Source of the DNA: Cellvibrio sp.
Lineage (GTDB): Bacteria; Pseudomonadota; Gammaproteobacteria; Pseudomonadales; Cellvibrionaceae
NCBI GenBank assembly: GCA_016712405.1
Contig: JADJRD010000001.1
Span: 186,001 to 250,000, forward strand
DNA length: 64,000 nucleotides
Direction of reading: 5' to 3'
Numbering within the stretch: position 1 is the first letter of the stretch; every line of letters begins with the position of its first letter. The position numbers were made by a program, and so were the translations under genes. The notes beneath the pieces were generated by a model. That model did no database searches. It was not told where the DNA came from and saw nothing but the letters and a program-made list of their open reading frames with translations. This document shows, one piece after another, positions 61,649-64,000 of the stretch.

Positions 61649-62812
61649 ATGTGGTTACAAATCGGGTTAATATGGATTTCAATCTATGCGATCAATAAAT
61701 ATTTTATAGGTAGATATCTCAAAATATTTTTAGGGCGATGGAAGCCGCAGAAAATTAAGGATGGGTATGAATATTCACTTATCGCAAGAAATAGTCGGGT
61801 TGAAGAAATTCTTTTGGGGGTTTCTGTAGGCAATCAGTTCAATTTCACCATAAAACATGAAGTTTTTTTAGATAGATTTTTCAAGAAGCTTGGAGTATCT
61901 AATGAAATACAGACCGGCGATGAGGAGTTTGATAATTCGATCTATGTTGTCTCTGATGATAAAGGGTTTCATGCTAAGTTGGTCGAATCAACTGTTTTTA
62001 GGTGCGCTATCAAAAAGCTTTTTCAATCGGGTCTGCTAAGAAAATCGTCAGTGGAGAAATTGGAGTGCAGAGATGGACGTTTGTGGGTAGTTCTAACTAC
62101 GGACGACGAAATAGCCGAAACAAATCTTGAGTATGAGGTTATCGATTCAATAGTTCCAATTTTAAGATCTCTTGCCGAAGAACTAGGTAATTTAAAAATA
62201 TTAAGTAGAAAATTTTATCGAGAACGATTTTTTAAAAAGTCATTCGTTATAGATTGCATTATCGCAGGCATGATAATTTATCCAGTGAGTCAATTTTTAA
62301 CAACGACCTATCCTTTTCCCTATTTCTATAACAATTCTGATCTCTATATCCATGCGGCCATCTTGGCAATAATTTTATTAGTAATGTTGGTTTTAGGGGT
62401 GGTTTTCTGGATGAAAAACAGCTCGAGAGCGCATGTGGTAATACTTGAATTATTGTTGATCGGTGCGATAAGTTCGTTCGGATCTTCTTATTATATTTTG
62501 CGTTATGCAAATATGCATTTAATTGACGAGAAAGTAAATGTTATTGAAACTCGTTTGGTTGAATATAAGATCAAATTGATAGAGAGGAATAAATTTAAGC
62601 CTTGGCGTAAGAAGCGATATTATAAAGAGTATAGTCTTGCTTTTTTGGATTGGACTTGTAACTGTTCTAAAATGATTACTTTAGATGTATCAGAAAATAT
62701 ATATGAAAAATTTATTCAATATCAGAAATTTAAAGTCCATCTGCATACTGGTTATTTTGGGTACAAGTGGGTTTCAAGTATACAGCCTGTAGAAAACTCT
62801 CAAACCAGATGA
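61649..62812 (+). CDS. Membrane protein of unknown function
   Basis: 387 residues. Short hydrophobic N-terminus (IGLIWISIYAINKYF), then a soluble alpha/beta region to about 200, then three membrane segments (about 207-225, 236-257, 264-284), and a soluble C-terminal region with CNC. The layout recalls membrane proteins that feed a soluble domain, but I recognise no family. The gene is more AT-rich than its neighbours, and its start has GGAG upstream. A late or transferred origin is possible. Confidence 0.6.
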   Translation: MWLQIGLIWISIYAINKYFIGRYLKIFLGRWKPQKIKDGYEYSLIARNSRVEEILLGVSVGNQFNFTIKHEVFLDRFFKKLGVSNEIQTGDEEFDNSIYVVSDDKGFHAKLVESTVFRCAIKKLFQSGLLRKSSVEKLECRDGRLWVVLTTDDEIAETNLEYEVIDSIVPILRSLAEELGNLKILSRKFYRERFFKKSFVIDCIIAGMIIYPVSQFLTTTYPFPYFYNNSDLYIHAAILAIILLVMLVLGVVFWMKNSSRAHVVILELLLIGAISSFGSSYYILRYANMHLIDEKVNVIETRLVEYKIKLIERNKFKPWRKKRYYKEYSLAFLDWTCNCSKMITLDVSENIYEKFIQYQKFKVHLHTGYFGYKWVSSIQPVENSQTR

Positions 62813-62828
62813 GTTGAATGGTCTCATT

Positions 62829-64000
62829 TCACGTCTTAACATCAATCAACGAATACTGAATCTCGTTTTGTGGTTTGTTGGGTGCTCCGGGTAAGCAGTC
62901 GAGTTGTGTGACCGTTATTCCTTCTTGTTGTAGTTTGGTGCGCAAGTTTTCCATTTTTTCTTTTGCTAATTTTAATGTGTCGGATTTTTCAGCCCAAAGG
63001 GTGGCGCTGAGCTGTTGGTTGAACCAGATTAATTGAGCGTAAAAATGCCCGACTACTGGCAGGTCGAAATTCAGCATGATTCGCCATTGTTTGACTTTTT
63101 CACGTTTTTGTTCGGTAGATTTTTCTTTGTCGTCTATCCAGTAACGTTCAATTTGCATTTGCAATAGATGAATATCATGTTGGTAACGAATAGGAATTTC
63201 GATTTGCCAGCTTTGTTGTGGGTAATCGGTTGATTGTGTTGTTTGTGGTTGAAGGCTTTGTAGCTGTTGAATTTGTATTTTGGCAACGGCTTGGTAGGCA
63301 TGTTGTTGTAACAGTGCAATCAATTGTGTGCGCAGGGTTTTAATTGATAAATCTTTTTGCGGTGTTTTCCCCATTAAAATTGGTAGCAATTGTGCTGCCC
63401 AATCTTTCAGGTGAGTATTGTTTAGGTTCTTAATAATCGTTGCCACATCTGCGTCATCTTCTGTTAATGACTGGCTGGTTTTGTAACCAAATCAACCAGT
63501 GCACCTTTCATGTCTTGATTTTTTTGAATGCTTTGTTGTTCAGGTTTTATAGCGTTCTGTAATTGGTTGATATTGTCGGCATTGATCTTGACAGTTGGAT
63601 TGATTTTGTTTGTATTTAACAAAGTAGATGCGTTTGCCACGCTAATATTGGATGTGGTATTTGCAATGGGTTGTTTATTTGTTTCAATTTTTTCAGTTGA
63701 TGTTGGATAAGTGTTTAACAGCGGTGCTAGATTTTGCGTTGTTAATGCTTGTCCCGATAGTCTGTTAACCATCGGTTTTGTGATAATTATTTCTGGTGAG
63801 CTCTGGATGTTTTTAATGAGTTCACTAACATTCGTGATTGCTTGCCCCGTTTTATGGTTAGTTTGTAGTGTGGCTTGGGATTGAGTTAAGCTCTCTACTA
63901 ATTTTTTTCGAATTGAATCCCGATGTTTCCACAATAGTTTTTAATATTTGTGGGTCTATCACTTTAGCTAAAGTCGGTATCAGTTGATTTAATTTATCTA
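62829..64000 (-). CDS. fliK: Flagellar hook-length control protein FliK (frameshifted, partial)
   Basis: The frame enters from the right edge and runs left, so the N-terminus is missing. The C-terminal Flg_hook domain (about 63180-62850) has VVGHFYAQLIWFNQQLSATLWAEKSDTLKLAKEKMENLRTKL, where FliK meets FlhB. Upstream is a Thr/Asn/Gln-rich, disordered linker. Two shifts occur: an extra A in an A7 run near 63905 and a missing A near 63478 (GTTACAAAACC). Corrected, the text joins as TKTSQSLTEDDADVATIIKN. The rest of the flagellar genes are elsewhere. Confidence 0.85.

Noticed and set aside
1..64000. Insertion sequence or prophage
   Set aside because: I found no transposase, integrase, phage structural gene or tRNA-flanking duplication. 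The dispersed palindromes are non-autonomous and their mobilising enzyme is not in the window.

Overview
The window looks like chromosome from a polarly flagellated, Gram-negative gammaproteobacterium. The gene orders holB-pilZ-tatD, smc-zipA-ligA and flgNMA/cheV-cheR/flgBCDEFGHIJKL are those of Pseudomonadales/Cellvibrionales. LpxH, LPS-type outer-membrane functions, CcmH/CcmI and a zinc-type HemB agree with this. Base composition is moderately AT-rich. I cannot name a genus from sequence alone; a Cellvibrio-like bacterium is my best guess.

Layout. 1-8 kb: the edge of a CheC-like gene, then an M3 oligopeptidase followed by an OppA-B-C-(DF fusion) peptide importer and a GNAT acetyltransferase. 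8-15 kb: smc, zipA, ligA. 15-19 kb: an SLT-like lipoprotein, a gene of unknown function, hemB, a DUF3012 protein, a response regulator and a DUF815 AAA ATPase. 19-30 kb: a chemoreceptor with a C-terminal PilZ domain, rimO, a small GNAT, an orphan type IV pilin-like gene, an AT-rich mig-14/dnpA-like pair, a CvfB-like S1 protein, an M50 protease, a lipoprotein and an Xre/RES toxin-antitoxin pair. 30-53 kb: the rod/hook/filament flagellar locus, with flgN-flgM-flgA leftward and cheV-cheR, flgB-flgL, a FliT-like gene, flagellin 1, flaG and flagellin 2 rightward. A Phd/ParE-type pair sits between cheR and flgB, and a ComFB-family gene follows flagellin 2. 53-64 kb: tRNA-Asp, tRNA-Val, ccmH-ccmI, lpxH, ppiB, tmk, rluA, holB, pilZ, tatD, a dimeric dUTPase, an unknown membrane protein and part of fliK.

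The flagellar genes show a readable promoter hierarchy. Sites matching sigma-54 (GG-N10-GC) lie before flgB, flgF, flgA and flagellin 2. Sites matching sigma-28 lie before flgM(N) and flagellin 1. This fits a Pseudomonas/Vibrio-like cascade in which secretion of FlgM releases FliA for the late genes.

Two patterns cut across the window. First, nine genes are broken by single-base indels, mostly in short A/T runs (oppA, rimO, mig-14-like, M50 protease, cheV, flgF, flgI, pilZ, fliK), and flgA carries an in-frame TGA. The density and context point to consensus errors of long-read sequencing more than to gene decay. Second, several families of palindromic repeats are scattered here. Four copies lie inside reading frames: three encode the n-region just before a signal-peptide core (oppA, the SLT-like lipoprotein, flgI), and one, itself carrying a nested palindrome, encodes the linker of FlgJ. 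In-frame tolerance of such elements is the most unusual feature I found.
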